Below are positions 1 to 10,409 of a stretch of 64,000 bases of DNA, one piece after another. A program made the position numbers and the translations under genes. The notes under the pieces are model-generated. The model saw only the letters and a list, made by a program, of their open reading frames with translations, was not told the origin of the DNA and searched no databases. The stretch is from contig NZ_JACJPX010000027.1 in assembly GCF_014696315.1 (NCBI RefSeq), positions 1 through 64,000 on the forward strand, written 5' to 3'. How positions within the stretch are numbered: position 1 is the stretch's first letter; every line of letters begins with the position of its first letter. Origin of the DNA: Calothrix membranacea FACHB-236. Lineage in GTDB: Bacteria > Cyanobacteriota > Cyanobacteriia > Cyanobacteriales > Nostocaceae.

Positions 1-6
1 GATTCT

Positions 7-134
7 CCCCCAAACCCCCGATTGGGTGACGGTTGCGTCCCCCAAACCCCCTCCAAAATTATTGTTCTGTTTTTTGTTGAGTAACTAGTTTTTTGGTTTT
101 GATATCAATTAATTTTCTTAACTGAACTATATTT
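7..134. repeat. Left copy of a 128-bp inverted repeat
   Basis: Read on the other strand, this segment is almost identical to 2605-2733, with a few substitutions and one T-run length difference. It starts C-rich (CCCCCAAACCCCCGATTGGG) and becomes AT-rich. The two copies bracket two DUF2382 genes. The window starts at this copy, so its outer limit cannot be seen. It is probably a dispersed non-coding repeat or MITE-like element; it has no ORF. Confidence 0.75.
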
Positions 135-262
135 CCCTATAACTTGGTCTATTTAGGGCTTGTCAACTTCATATCCCCACCTTAAAAACGTTCAAACCTC
201 AAAACTTTGAGGGTTTTGAGGTTTAGAATTCAGAGTTTACAATTAATTCTCTTGCTAAAAGC

Positions 263-1177
263 TTATAATTCTGGCTTTGGTGGTTGACCTAAAGAACAAC
301 GGTCAAACCACTCTTGGTATTTTTGACGGTATTCCTCATCTTCCACAACAATAGACACTCTTACCTGCTTACAACCTTGTTGCTTTTCAAGTGCGATCGC
401 ATTCAAAAGTAGGCTAGCAATTTTAGGAGAGGTAAACAAGCCACTAACAGTTAAACCATCTTCTAAACTGGCAACTCCTGGTATTTCTCCTGCATTCAAT
501 GCAATCTCAGAAATTTCCTCTTGTCCTAAATCAATTTCAGCTAATTGTTTATGTTCTGGGCTAACTTGTTCCACAATTAGCTTTTCACGACGCACAGGAA
601 CTTGCACCATCCGGGTTTCAATTTCTTTGCGGACAATTATATCTCCAATTTTCCGCTTGTCACTATTAATTACCAAGCGTTCTTCTAATAATTTAATTGT
701 CTTCTCTTCAGTGACAGCGGAATAATTTTCGCTATCTATGGTGCCATTTCTAGTTTGACTATTACTGATTTCCCCAGTTGAGCCATTAGATGTTATTTGC
801 TCTGCTGGTTGCTGTATCCCTAAATTATCTGACATATTTTCTATTTCTGATTTTTCTAAATCTATAAGAATTGATTTAGTAGGATTATCAATTTTCTTGA
901 TTCTCTGGCTCCGTAAGAGAAATGACTTTGGCTGATCAGCAACTTGCTGGGAACCAGATTCTTCACTATTTTGGTTTATATGTTTAGATATTACTAAGTT
1001 TAGTCTATTTTGAGCATCTAACACTAAATCTTTGACTACACCAAGCAATTGTCCTTGCCTATCTATGACAGTAAAATTCCTCACTTTGCTTCCCAAATTA
1101 TCCAGCAAGTTGCTAATGCGTTTATTGATGGGTGGACTTGCTTGTGTGCTATTTTGTAACAAAGTTTGGCTATTCAT
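263..1177 (-). CDS. PRC-barrel-like / DUF2382 domain protein (paralogue 1)
   Basis: This 304-residue soluble protein has no signal peptide. Residues 35-70 (VIDRQGQLLGVVKDLVLD) resemble the start of a PRC-barrel. A variable acidic, Ser/Asn-rich linker follows. From about residue 160 comes a DUF2382-type region with the family signature of charged strands (EERLVINSDKRKIGDI, VQVPVRREKLIVEQV). DUF2382 proteins such as YsnF and cyanobacterial AvaK are linked to general stress or akinete formation, but their biochemical role is unknown. It is the most divergent of three paralogues here and ends in an extra 80-residue tail. The ATG at 1177 follows a gap of about 145 bp from the next gene, so it may have its own promoter. 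The family call is firm; function is not established. Confidence 0.8.
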   Translation of the reverse strand: MNSQTLLQNSTQASPPINKRISNLLDNLGSKVRNFTVIDRQGQLLGVVKDLVLDAQNRLNLVISKHINQNSEESGSQQVADQPKSFLLRSQRIKKIDNPTKSILIDLEKSEIENMSDNLGIQQPAEQITSNGSTGEISNSQTRNGTIDSENYSAVTEEKTIKLLEERLVINSDKRKIGDIIVRKEIETRMVQVPVRREKLIVEQVSPEHKQLAEIDLGQEEISEIALNAGEIPGVASLEDGLTVSGLFTSPKIASLLLNAIALEKQQGCKQVRVSIVVEDEEYRQKYQEWFDRCSLGQPPKPEL

Positions 1178-1323
1178 AAGGCAAATTTTATTTAACTGCT
1201 ATTGGAGAAGCTAACTGATATGTTGAGCTAAATAATGGAATATAAGTACAGGTAAAGCTATCAGTTAACTCTACCTGCACTTTGTTTAATTAGTTATTAG
1301 TAATGAGCTAATAACTAAGTCGA

Positions 1324-2250
1324 TTAGCGTTCTTCAATTGGTAAACCACCGGTGGTGTCTACATCTAATTCTTCACGACGTACTGTTGCTTGCGCTTCTG
1401 ATGTTTCTTGCTCAACAACTTTTGTCACTCTGACTTCTTCACGTACAAATGCTTCTTTGCGAATGTCAGGAGTTTCTTCATAAATTTCTACGCGAGCAAC
1501 TTCACCTTCACGGAAGTTAGCTTCACCTGGATTAACAGTAGCCCCAGCATCTGTTGGTGTAACACGCTCAATTACCACCCGTTCTCTTTCTACAGGAACT
1601 GCTATTCTTGCAGTGTCAGTTTCCACGTGCTTACCAATCGCTACTTCTCCAGTTTTCTGGCGTTTCTTATTAGCAATTAGGCGTTCTTCATATAATCTCA
1701 GAGTTTGATTATCCGCCTCGTTAATTCCGAACAAAGAAGGCTCGTGTTCGTAACGATAAGTATCGCGGTTGTAAGTTGGGGTTGGTGTAACTGCTGGTTG
1801 ATAATTTCTATCTATAGATGCAGAAGCTTCTAGAGGTGTTGCTGATTCTAAAGTAGACGTGCTGTCTACAGATCGGTTTGATGCTAGGTCACCAGGACGA
1901 CGATATACACCACGTACTCGCTCTTCATAGTCGTAATCAACCCCTGAGCGTTCATTAAACTCAGGTAAGTCTTCTGCTTGCTTTCTGGTCATCCCGATAG
2001 CATAGACGCGATCAATGTTATAGTCGATGCGCGCACGTCCAATGGGTAACAATACTTTTTTACCAAAAATCCAGAAACCCAAATCAACAACTAAATAACG
2101 GAAATGCCCTTCATCGTCTACTAAAACATCGCTTACACTACCAATCTTGTCATCGCTACCTTCTGCATAGACACCAAGTCCTTTAATCTCATCACCTTGA
2201 AAGGTATCTCTGTAGTTGGGATCGAAATCTTCTAGTTTATATAGAGCCAT
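1324..2250 (-). CDS. PRC-barrel and DUF2382 domain stress protein (paralogue 2)
   Basis: This 308-residue protein begins MALYKLEDFDPNYRD. It has an N-terminal PRC-barrel (residues 20-95, with VSDVLVDDEGHFRYLVVDLG), a Ser/Thr/Pro-rich linker (about 120-165) and a C-terminal DUF2382 domain (about 180-300, with VPVERERVVIERV and EEVRVTKVVEQE). It is closely similar to the product of 3010-3849 and more distantly to that of 263-1177. The domain pair is typical of AvaK-like cyanobacterial proteins expressed in stress or resting cells. No catalytic residues are recognised, and no membrane segment or signal peptide is visible. The gene lies inside the inverted-repeat bracket, unlike the third paralogue. 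Its role in this organism is inferred only from the family. Confidence 0.85.
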   Translation of the reverse strand: MALYKLEDFDPNYRDTFQGDEIKGLGVYAEGSDDKIGSVSDVLVDDEGHFRYLVVDLGFWIFGKKVLLPIGRARIDYNIDRVYAIGMTRKQAEDLPEFNERSGVDYDYEERVRGVYRRPGDLASNRSVDSTSTLESATPLEASASIDRNYQPAVTPTPTYNRDTYRYEHEPSLFGINEADNQTLRLYEERLIANKKRQKTGEVAIGKHVETDTARIAVPVERERVVIERVTPTDAGATVNPGEANFREGEVARVEIYEETPDIRKEAFVREEVRVTKVVEQETSEAQATVRREELDVDTTGGLPIEER

Positions 2251-2604
2251 TCTATGTTTACCTCAAATTTTTTCTTTCATCCGTTAATAACTAAGGTATA
2301 AATTTATATTTCTTTTGCCATCTGACTAACGACTGAAGTAAATCGAAAATTCTCTTATCTGAAGTGGTATATATTTGGTTTTTATGTAATTAACTTTTCT
2401 TAATTTCACCCAATATCAATTAAATTTATGAAATTATTAAATTAAAAATTTTAATATATTAATTTTAATTACATTTTTTAATTCTAAATAGACTAATTAT
2501 GGTTTTTATAAAATTAATTTTTAATTCCATATAGCGGTACTATTCATCTTGCCCAGTCCACAATAGTTATATGATTAATTTTTGTCTATCACATATCTAT
2601 AATC
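2251..2604. other. AT-rich intergenic DNA upstream of paralogue 2
   Basis: This stretch is very AT-rich, with many AATTAAA and TTAATTT runs, and has no credible ORF. It should carry the promoter of the minus-strand gene that starts at 2250. I see no strong regulatory motif. Confidence 0.5.
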
Positions 2605-2733
2605 AAATACAGTTCAGTTAAGAAAATTAATTGATAACAAAATCAAAAAACTAGTTACTCAACAAAAAAACAGAATAATAATTTTGGAGGGGGTTTGGGG
2701 GACGCAACCGTCACCCAATCGGGGGTTTGGGGG
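2605..2733. repeat. Right copy of the 128-bp inverted repeat
   Basis: This is the inverted partner of 7-134. The two match from AAATACAGTTCAGTTAAG through the G-rich end GGGGGTTTGGGGG, with only scattered differences. Just outside the repeat the sequences diverge. The copies are about 2.5 kb apart. Confidence 0.8.
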
Positions 2734-2850
2734 ATTCTCCCCCAATTGAGCTGGCTTCTTTATATAAGTGACAAATCAATCGCTAATGAGCTTAACCCAA
2801 GCGTATTGATATATAATCTGCTGTAAAAGCTTTATCCCCATATAAAATCA

Positions 2851-2885
2851 CAAAAGAAAATAGATGGGTTTATCATACCCATCTA
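2851..2885 (-). terminator. Rho-independent terminator of the 3010-3849 gene
   Basis: A perfect 9-bp stem (TAGATGGGT / ACCCATCTA, 2861-2869 and 2877-2885) has a 7-nt loop. On the minus strand it is followed by a T-rich tract (TTTTCTTTTG). It lies about 125 bp past the stop of the minus-strand DUF2382 gene. Confidence 0.7.
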
Positions 2886-3009
2886 CATTTTCTAGTGGTA
2901 TTTGTGAGTTTTTAACGTCAGTTTGCTCTCATTGGAAAACTCAATTTACCTGAGCATATTGCTTTCTTGTAAATTGAGCCCCGTAGCTCTCCTGGAATCT
3001 TGACTATGA

Positions 3010-3849
3010 TTAAATTAACTGATCTCTAGTAGGAGCAGTTTCATTGACATTCAAATTACCGGAAGTATCAATATCTAACTCTTCACGACGAATTGTGCCT
3101 TCTGCTTCAACGGTATCGTTATCAACTACTTTTTTCACCCTAACTTCTTCGCGTACAAAAGTTTCTTTACGAATATCAGGGGTTTCTTCGTAAACTTCTA
3201 TACGTGCTACTTCTCCTTCTTGGAACTGTGATTCTCTTGCATCCACTACAGCGTCTGCTGCTGTGGGAGTCACTCTTTCAATGACAACACGCTCTTTTTG
3301 AATAGGTACAGAAACTTGTGCAGTTTCTGTTTCAATGCGCTTTCCAACTGTTACTTCTCCAGCTTTAACCCGATTTTTGTTAGCAATCAATCTTTCTTCA
3401 TACAGTTTAAAAGTTTGATGATCTCGCTCATTCAAATCGTATAAATCAGGTTCTTGGTAATTATAGCTGTCTCGGTCGTAAGTGAATTGGCTATTGGATG
3501 AGCGATAAGCACTGCGAACATTCTCTTCATAGTCGGGATCTACGACTAAGCTATCTTTATATTCAGGTAATCTTGCTACTTGTTCTTTACTCAATCCATC
3601 AACATAAACACGTTTTTGATCGTAATTAATCCGAGACAGCCCTATCGGTAGTAATATCTTTTTATCAACAGAATCTAAACGTGTATTAATCACTAAATAG
3701 CGGAAACGACCATCTTGGTCAACTAAAGCATCATCAACTGAACCAACTCTTACTCCGCTTTCAGTGTATAGATCCAAGACTTTAACGTCTTCACCACCAA
3801 AAATTTCTTTATAATCGGGTTCAAAATCTTCAAGTCTGTAGAGAGGCAT
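3010..3849 (-). CDS. PRC-barrel and DUF2382 domain stress protein (paralogue 3)
   Basis: This 279-residue protein begins MPLYRLEDFEPDYKE. A PRC-barrel spans about residues 20-95 (VDDALVDQDGRFRYLVINT). A short linker is followed by a C-terminal DUF2382 domain from about residue 150 (EERLIANKNRVKAGEVTVGK, VPIQKERVVIERV). It is the closest relative of the 1324-2250 product, and the main difference is a shorter linker. The gene is separated from paralogue 2 by about 760 bp holding one arm of the inverted repeat and its own terminator, so the genes are not one operon. Family members are stress- or akinete-associated; the biochemical role is unknown. Confidence 0.85.
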   Translation of the reverse strand: MPLYRLEDFEPDYKEIFGGEDVKVLDLYTESGVRVGSVDDALVDQDGRFRYLVINTRLDSVDKKILLPIGLSRINYDQKRVYVDGLSKEQVARLPEYKDSLVVDPDYEENVRSAYRSSNSQFTYDRDSYNYQEPDLYDLNERDHQTFKLYEERLIANKNRVKAGEVTVGKRIETETAQVSVPIQKERVVIERVTPTAADAVVDARESQFQEGEVARIEVYEETPDIRKETFVREEVRVKKVVDNDTVEAEGTIRREELDIDTSGNLNVNETAPTRDQLI

Positions 3850-4666
3850 AGGTTATTCCAAAGTAGCTGCAAATATCTATGCTTTAGCCTAAAAATTATA
3901 AAATTATTTTTCCTCCTGCTGGCGACTGAATTCACAAAAAATCTTCATGCTTAATAGATGAAAAATCAGAAGTTTCAACTAATTAAATTGCCAATTGGCA
4001 TATAACTTAAGATATAGTAATCCGGTGTGATTGCTGAAATCAGTTGCGGAGTAAGGGAACAGGAAGGAATCAAGGTATACTGAATTTTTGCAAAAATCAA
4101 ATAAGAGCCATATATAAAACAGATTATTAGGTGAAGGATGTATTTGTAATCTAGGACACAAATTTTCCTAAGGTGAATTGTTAAGGTTTCTATGGATTTT
4201 GACCCATGAGGTCAAGTGCGATCGCAATATTAAATTATGACTACCTACTCTCAAGCCAAAGCCACTTACTTTAGGTTTAGTTGATAGAACTACAGCAAAC
4301 TTGTGTTGATTTATTTCTACTGAGTGATTTAATTGGCAGTTGGTTTAGAGTGAAGTTATTATTCCCGCCGACTTACTTAGAACAACAATTTAGTGATCAA
4401 CGCTGTCCATCTACAAGCTGCTAATCATACTGTAAATAGGTCAGCAAAAATAGAAATATATTAAGAAGTATATATTAAAAATTATAAAGAGTACGAGTCA
4501 CAAAAGCGATCGCTTTTTCCTTAGTCCATAAAATGATCAATGATCGTTTCTAAGCTCCAGCTTAGGAACGATCATTAAAACTTAAGGAAACACTAATATA
4601 TTGGAACTCTAGGACTTTAACTAATCCCTGCCGGCGATCGCAATTTTGCTGTTAAGACAACTTGAG
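3850..4666. other. Intergenic region without a convincing gene
   Basis: The short ORFs here lack family features. The stretch holds two HIP1-type octamers or near-octamers, a strong palindrome at 4539-4576, and presumably the promoter of the minus-strand gene starting at 3849. Confidence 0.5.
4539..4576. repeat. 18-bp palindrome / hairpin
   Basis: AATGATCGTTTCTAAGCT (4539-4556) is followed after CC by AGCTTAGGAACGATCATT (4559-4576). All 18 positions pair, one as a G-U wobble in RNA. No T-run follows on the plus strand. It could be a transcript-end hairpin for the minus-strand gene to its right, or a small dispersed palindrome. Confidence 0.6.
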
Positions 4667-4891
4667 CTATAGCTTCGATAAAGAAGCCTCAACTAATTTT
4701 TTAAATTTCAAGTATGCTTCTGGTGCGGTCAGACCTATTGAAGTGTCTTCATCAGGGATATAGAATACTGGGCTATCGGCGTAGTGACGAACAACAAAAG
4801 AAGGAATCAGCTTCAAATTAACTGCTTTTCTCCCCCATGATTCTGCTTGTTCTGCTAAGGTAGCTTCGTCGTGAAATGTGTAGTGGTTCAT
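4667..4891 (-). CDS. Small hypothetical protein
   Basis: This 74-residue protein begins MNHYTFHDEATLAEQAESWG. It has no signal peptide, membrane segment or metal-binding cysteines. The composition is balanced (mixed charged and hydrophobic residues), as in a real small globular protein. I do not recognise a named family. The gene stands alone between two gene-poor regions, with the palindrome at 4539-4576 about 90 bp past its stop. The ATG at 4891 is the only good start. Function unknown. Confidence 0.55.
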   Translation of the reverse strand: MNHYTFHDEATLAEQAESWGRKAVNLKLIPSFVVRHYADSPVFYIPDEDTSIGLTAPEAYLKFKKLVEASLSKL

Positions 4892-5571
4892 AACAATAAT
4901 AGAGGCTTGAGTTTCTTTATTAGAAATTACGTAGCACTTTGCGCTTACTGTGCGCCATTAGGCTTTCCTGTAAGGCAGGGTATTATGAATTAAGATTGAT
5001 TCAATTCGCAGCAGTTCGATAGAGAACACTTCAGCCGTGTTATATTCCGAATTGTCTAAGACCATTACCATTGTCTGATTTTCAAGAGAGTGAGAAATGT
5101 TGCATCAGACTTGGGCATTGGTTTGATGACAAGTTAGCATTATCTGGAATGATGAATATCAGTAGTTACCAGAGTTTTTAACTTCTGATTCTCATCTTAA
5201 TGACTTGTTATAAACATAAAATTTGAGGAACTTGTGAGGATTACTTATAAGGTCAGAAATTTTTAGATATCCAATTAATTACCATCAAAAACTCTATGGT
5301 TCTAACCTATTAAGGCCAATTTTATCTATCAATTAAAGTCACTTCACGAAGATTGGCAAAAGATACAAACTTAGAGTAATAATTCACTATTTCGTAAACT
5401 TTAGTAAAGCGCCAGATAAAATACATCTAATTTACATAAGTAGCCATCATGAACTGCGTACACCAGAACACATGAAAAATTCATTAATCCCCCTTGCTCC
5501 CTGCTCCCCTACTTTTTCAAGCTAGGTGTGCGTATCTTGTAACCTACGGCTGTAATTTATATGTTTTATTG
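4892..5571. other. Intergenic region, nothing recognised
   Basis: Mostly AT-rich sequence with no ORF showing family features on either strand. I found no RNA gene or clear repeat. Confidence 0.45.
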
Positions 5572-5607
5572 ATAAAAAATTCCCGTTGTCAACTTAGCAA
5601 CAACGGG
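5572..5607 (-). terminator. Rho-independent terminator of the 5635-6951 gene
   Basis: The stem CCCGTTGT / ACAACGGG (5582-5589 and 5600-5607) is followed on the minus strand by AATTTTTTATC. It lies about 28 bp past the stop of the minus-strand gene. Confidence 0.8.
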
Positions 5608-5634
5608 ATTCTATGGAATTTTATATAAATTAGA

Positions 5635-6951
5635 CTATCGATAAGCAACCTGTGGGCCTGCCCAAACTTCTGTTAGCTTTTGACCAAAAGTAATAGGCTC
5701 ATCTGTATCTGTATTTGTAGTTACAGTTTTACCATCACTTGCCACTTTTACTAAAGGCCAGTCTTCTTCACCTAGTTCACCAGCTCTAAATAGCACATGA
5801 TCGGGTTGGCTCTTACTCCAACCTAATAACACTGCAATCTTTTCATGTTCATCTTCTGCTTGTGTAGGAGAAACAGTGTTAGCAAGATTATTTTGCCGAT
5901 CCCAAATCACTGCACGATCTGTAGAGTCTGCTGTATTGAATATACCTTCAAACCGACGAGCTAAGAAGCGATCGCCTTTTTCTGACCAACTCACAGGAAC
6001 TAATACACCAATTGTTCCGTTTGGCTGGGTTGCTTCTCCTGACTGTGCTTTTGTTTGTAACAGTGGATCACTAAGTACAGAAGTTGAAGCAATTACCCGT
6101 AACTTTTTGGTTTGGACATCTTCAACAAACAAAACGCTAGTAACACGGCTGTTGTACATTTGGGGTTGTACTTCTAGGCGCACTCTACTATAAACCACAT
6201 ACTTACCATCAGGAGAAACTACAGGCACACTGCGGTAGTAACGGACTCCCGAACGTCCTTGAGAACCAAGAGCTTCTTGAGTCGCTGTGATCCATTTCCA
6301 AGGAATGGGATGAGGACTACCTATAGGATCTGCTTGTGCTGCTTGCTCTGGCCCTGGTTGTTCAGAAACAGGAACTTCCGTTGCGAAGTTTGGTTGTGAG
6401 TCTCTGGGAATTGGTTGAGTTGCTGTCAATGATTGAGCAATATTTAACTCTTTTACCTGAGAATTACCTGCTGCCAAAGATTTGATTTTCGAGTCTTTTA
6501 ATTTTTTTAATAAATTTAATTGACTAGAAGTCAGCTTTGTCGAAGGTGCAAGTTCCACTACTGATAATGGATCGCTTACAGGTACATTGCTGCTAGGTAG
6601 AGATTGAGAATTTGCTGCTACTGCCGAAGGATCAATTGCTTCTGGTGGTAATAATTGCGGTTCTCCAACAGTAGCCATTGCTTGTGGCTGAGAGTCAGAT
6701 TCTCCTGCCAAGGAGTCAATTGCAGCTGCTTTTAATAATTCAGTTACATTAGGTTCATTACCAGTAGCCATTTCTACTGGTAATGAACTTGATTTTTCTA
6801 GATCAGGAGTGCTATTTGCTACTTCTGATTGCTTAGCTGAGGTGGAGTGACCTGATGCTGCCACGAGAGGTGCGATCAGTATCGCAACGACAGCATATTT
6901 AACAAATGGTTGCACGCGGAACCATCCTGACAGCAAAAGAGGTTTAAGCAT
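5635..6951 (-). CDS. Probable secreted or anchored protein with TolB-like C-terminal region
   Basis: This 438-residue protein has an N-terminal hydrophobic segment (about residues 17-33, YAVVAILIAPLVAASG) that reads as a signal peptide or anchor. A long low-complexity Ser/Pro/Glu/Gln-rich region follows to about residue 215. The C-terminal part (220-438) has beta-rich stretches such as VPVVSPDGKYVVYSRVRLEV and VIWDRQNN, reminiscent of the propeller blades of TolB-type proteins. It is likely located in the periplasm or at the envelope. The function is unknown, and the propeller-like assignment is an inference from blade-like motifs only. A strong terminator lies just downstream, so it is probably monocistronic. 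Confidence 0.6.
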   Translation of the reverse strand: MLKPLLLSGWFRVQPFVKYAVVAILIAPLVAASGHSTSAKQSEVANSTPDLEKSSSLPVEMATGNEPNVTELLKAAAIDSLAGESDSQPQAMATVGEPQLLPPEAIDPSAVAANSQSLPSSNVPVSDPLSVVELAPSTKLTSSQLNLLKKLKDSKIKSLAAGNSQVKELNIAQSLTATQPIPRDSQPNFATEVPVSEQPGPEQAAQADPIGSPHPIPWKWITATQEALGSQGRSGVRYYRSVPVVSPDGKYVVYSRVRLEVQPQMYNSRVTSVLFVEDVQTKKLRVIASTSVLSDPLLQTKAQSGEATQPNGTIGVLVPVSWSEKGDRFLARRFEGIFNTADSTDRAVIWDRQNNLANTVSPTQAEDEHEKIAVLLGWSKSQPDHVLFRAGELGEEDWPLVKVASDGKTVTTNTDTDEPITFGQKLTEVWAGPQVAYR

Positions 6952-7919
6952 GGGTTGACTCTCTAGGGGGTGGCAGTTGCTGTGTGGGGAGCAAGCCTCT
7001 GCAGCAATGAAGTAGGCTATGAATATAGGTATAACAAGAAACTAAATACTTTAACGAGATAATTTGTTCAAATTTATGACTGCTTTACAAAAATTAAGTA
7101 TCATATTTAACTCCTTGCTTTCCTAGTATAGTGTTATCTGCGATCACAGCAATAATGCAGATTAACCAAGCAATATAAGACACACAATAAACTATTCAGT
7201 ATTCAGCATTTAAAACCATACTGTACCTAGGGGTATCAGCATACAGGTAATAAACGCCAATTCAGGCAGATAACAAATACAGCCAAGATTCAAATAACTG
7301 GGCTGTGAGGACTTTTTTTAAGGATAGCTAACCGATAGGCTGCTTCCTTATATAACCTGCGACAACAGCGCAGAAGCCGAATCTGAGGGAATTTGAGGCG
7401 TTAGTTGAAAAGCTAGCAAAGCTGACGCGCAACATAATTGACTACTCAAAAACCACTACTAGTATCTACTCAAGATCATAGTTTTGTCATCTGCTCTACA
7501 TTAATTGTGAGAAGACAGTGACATTTTAGCGATGTAAATACACCTACACCTAACTTAAAGGAAACACAAAGAAACGAAACTGATCTTGTAGATGCACAGT
7601 GGTGTGGCAGACCTGTAGCAAATTAACCTTCGTGATTGAGCATCCGAAGGCATTGTCGTCAGACATCGCCAAAGAATTAGGTTCGCTTCAGCAAAAGCTG
7701 TTACTACTAGCTTACTTGCTGTCTAACATAAACTTAATTATAAGTCTATCAAGGAACCTTGAATTTCACCAATACCAAAACACTTTAGCACCAAAAAACT
7801 TAATTTGTTAAAAGATTATGGTGTAAAAGACAAATATTAAAAGTCAAGTATCTAAAGTCTAAATTCCATCAGCCTTTGACACTTGACTATCCACCCTTGA
7901 CACTTAACTATTCACCCAG
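6952..7919. other. Long intergenic region between divergent genes
   Basis: This holds the promoter regions of the minus-strand 438-residue gene and of fmt. A 70-codon ORF at 7599-7811 has no family features and poor context. I saw no RNA gene. Confidence 0.45.
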
Positions 7920-8921
7920 ATGAAAATCGTATTTTTTGGTACTCCCCAATTTGCTGTTCCTACTTTAGAAAAATTGCTGCATCACCCAGAAATTGAGGTT
8001 TTGGCAGTAGTTACCCAACCAGATAAACGCCGAGAAAGAGGGAATAAACTAACACCTTCACCAGTCAAAACTCTTGCTACTTCTTTTAATATCCCAGTCT
8101 GGCAACCACAGCGGCTGAAAAAGCACACTGTAACCTTAACTAAACTTAAAGAATTAGATGCAGATGCGTTTGTGGTTGTGGCTTATGGGCAAATATTGTC
8201 CCAAGCAATCTTAGATATACCTAAGTTGGGTTGTATTAATGTACATGGCTCCATTTTGCCACAGTATCGAGGTGCAGCTCCCATTCAGTGGTGCTTGTAC
8301 AATGGCGAGCTAGAAACGGGGATCACAACCATGTTAATGGATGCAGGCATGGATACAGGGGACATGCTGCTTAAAGCCACTACACCTATTGAATTACTAG
8401 ATAATACCTATAATTTAGCCGAGCGGTTGGCGACAATTGGTGCCGATCTATTAGTGGAAACCTTATTCAAACTTAAACAGCAGGAACTTGTTGCTATTCC
8501 TCAAGATAATGCCGCAGCGACTTATGCACCTTTAATTCAAAAGCAAGATTATGGATTGGATTGGTCTAAAAGCGCTATGCAATTACATAACCAAATCAGA
8601 GGCTTTTATCCCAATTGCACAGGCAGCTTTCGCAACCAAGTTGTGAAAATTACGGCTACCGTTCCCCTTGGTTGTGCCTACAGCCATCAGCTACCACCAG
8701 AATTAGCAAAAATACTTGATAAATTGCCTGATTTGTCAACTTTATCCGGTAGTCCGGGAGAAGTGGTAAGCATTACCAAGGGAATTGGAGCTCTTGTCCA
8801 AACTGGCGAAGGTATGTTGTTGTTACGAGAGGTTCAGTTAGCTGGTAAACGTCCTCAGTCGGGATGGGATTTTGTTAATGGTACCCGCTTAACTGTAGGA
8901 GAAGTGTTTGTAAATGGTTAA
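7920..8921 (+). CDS. fmt: Methionyl-tRNA formyltransferase
   Basis: This cytoplasmic enzyme formylates initiator Met-tRNA using 10-formyl-tetrahydrofolate. The 333 residues match the family length (about 310-335). The start [20 protein letters not shown] is the typical Fmt N-terminus. The catalytic formyltransferase core is visible as [20 protein letters not shown] (Asn and His of the active site; SILP is the SLLP-type loop) and AGMDTGDM (catalytic Asp region). The C-terminal tRNA-binding domain covers about residues 210-330. The ATG at 7920 is the natural start. The next gene is convergent on the minus strand, 8 bp away, so fmt is probably transcribed alone. Confidence 0.96.
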   Translation: MKIVFFGTPQFAVPTLEKLLHHPEIEVLAVVTQPDKRRERGNKLTPSPVKTLATSFNIPVWQPQRLKKHTVTLTKLKELDADAFVVVAYGQILSQAILDIPKLGCINVHGSILPQYRGAAPIQWCLYNGELETGITTMLMDAGMDTGDMLLKATTPIELLDNTYNLAERLATIGADLLVETLFKLKQQELVAIPQDNAAATYAPLIQKQDYGLDWSKSAMQLHNQIRGFYPNCTGSFRNQVVKITATVPLGCAYSHQLPPELAKILDKLPDLSTLSGSPGEVVSITKGIGALVQTGEGMLLLREVQLAGKRPQSGWDFVNGTRLTVGEVFVNG

Positions 8922-8929
8922 GGGAGAAA

Positions 8930-9304
8930 TTATGTAGTCGGAAGTTCGTCCTTGCTCTTTTCATAAAAACGGCAAGAATTACAAGGGCCACTGGGATTGA
9001 CTGCACAACGTACAATTTCTGAATGGGCATTGAAACTACAGGTAGCATCGCCGATTACCCATCGTCCGGCTACCAAACTTTTCTCAGATGGTCTTTGAGC
9101 AGATTGTACGTAAAGGGCTATATTATGCAAGCGGTAGCGCCCTGCTTTTAATTGATATTTGTGGCGGCGCTCTAAAACTGCGTAGGTTTTACCGTCAAAA
9201 TCGAGATAGTTTCCGGGTTGCGGTGTCCAATCAAGTTGAGTTCTACCGAGGTACTGACGCGGATGCGTCAATATTACCTCGGTTGGTAAAGAGTCTGGCT
9301 CCAT
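8930..9304 (-). CDS. DUF6464-type cyanobacterial protein
   Basis: This 124-residue soluble protein has a C-terminal CxxxxxxSGPCNSCRFYE motif, with three cysteines (CAVNPSGPCNSCRFYE) that may bind a metal or a cluster. The N-terminal half contains the recognisable LGRTQLDWTPQPGNYLDFDG region. I recall this arrangement from an uncharacterised cyanobacterial family annotated as DUF6464. The gene is convergent with fmt. Function unknown; the family assignment is from memory and moderately certain. Confidence 0.6.
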   Translation of the reverse strand: MEPDSLPTEVILTHPRQYLGRTQLDWTPQPGNYLDFDGKTYAVLERRHKYQLKAGRYRLHNIALYVQSAQRPSEKSLVAGRWVIGDATCSFNAHSEIVRCAVNPSGPCNSCRFYEKSKDELPTT

Positions 9305-10181
<877 letters not shown>

Positions 10182-10255
10182 GTTTTTGAGGAATTCATTT
10201 TAATTTCTCATTTTGCTCGCAATCAGTTTCTTAATTAGCAAGCACCTTTAGCAAC

Positions 10256-10280
10256 GTAGGGTGGGAACTTGCCACCCTAC
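10256..10280. repeat. 9-bp hairpin after psaC
   Basis: GTAGGGTGG and CCACCCTAC pair perfectly around a 7-nt loop. No T-run follows directly, so it may be an mRNA-stabilising hairpin or a dispersed repeat rather than a terminator. Confidence 0.6.
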
Positions 10281-10310
10281 AGTATCGTTCTTTAAAAATA
10301 GTGACTATTA

Positions 10311-10335
10311 AAAGGAGTAATATGCTCCTTTTTTC
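10311..10335 (+). terminator. Rho-independent terminator of psaC
   Basis: AAAAGGAG (10311-10318) pairs with CTCCTTTT, and the downstream arm runs straight into a T tract (CTCCTTTTTTC). It lies about 130 bp past the psaC stop and about 75 bp before glmS. Confidence 0.75.
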
Positions 10336-10409
10336 TTTGCTAAAATGTCACATCTATGATACCAACTTAAACAGGTTGGAGTCATCCTCAACAGGGAATG
10401 GTGAACTAA

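Noticed and set aside
7599-7811. 70-codon ORF upstream of fmt
   Set aside because: No family features, ribosome-binding site or conserved neighbour; likely chance.
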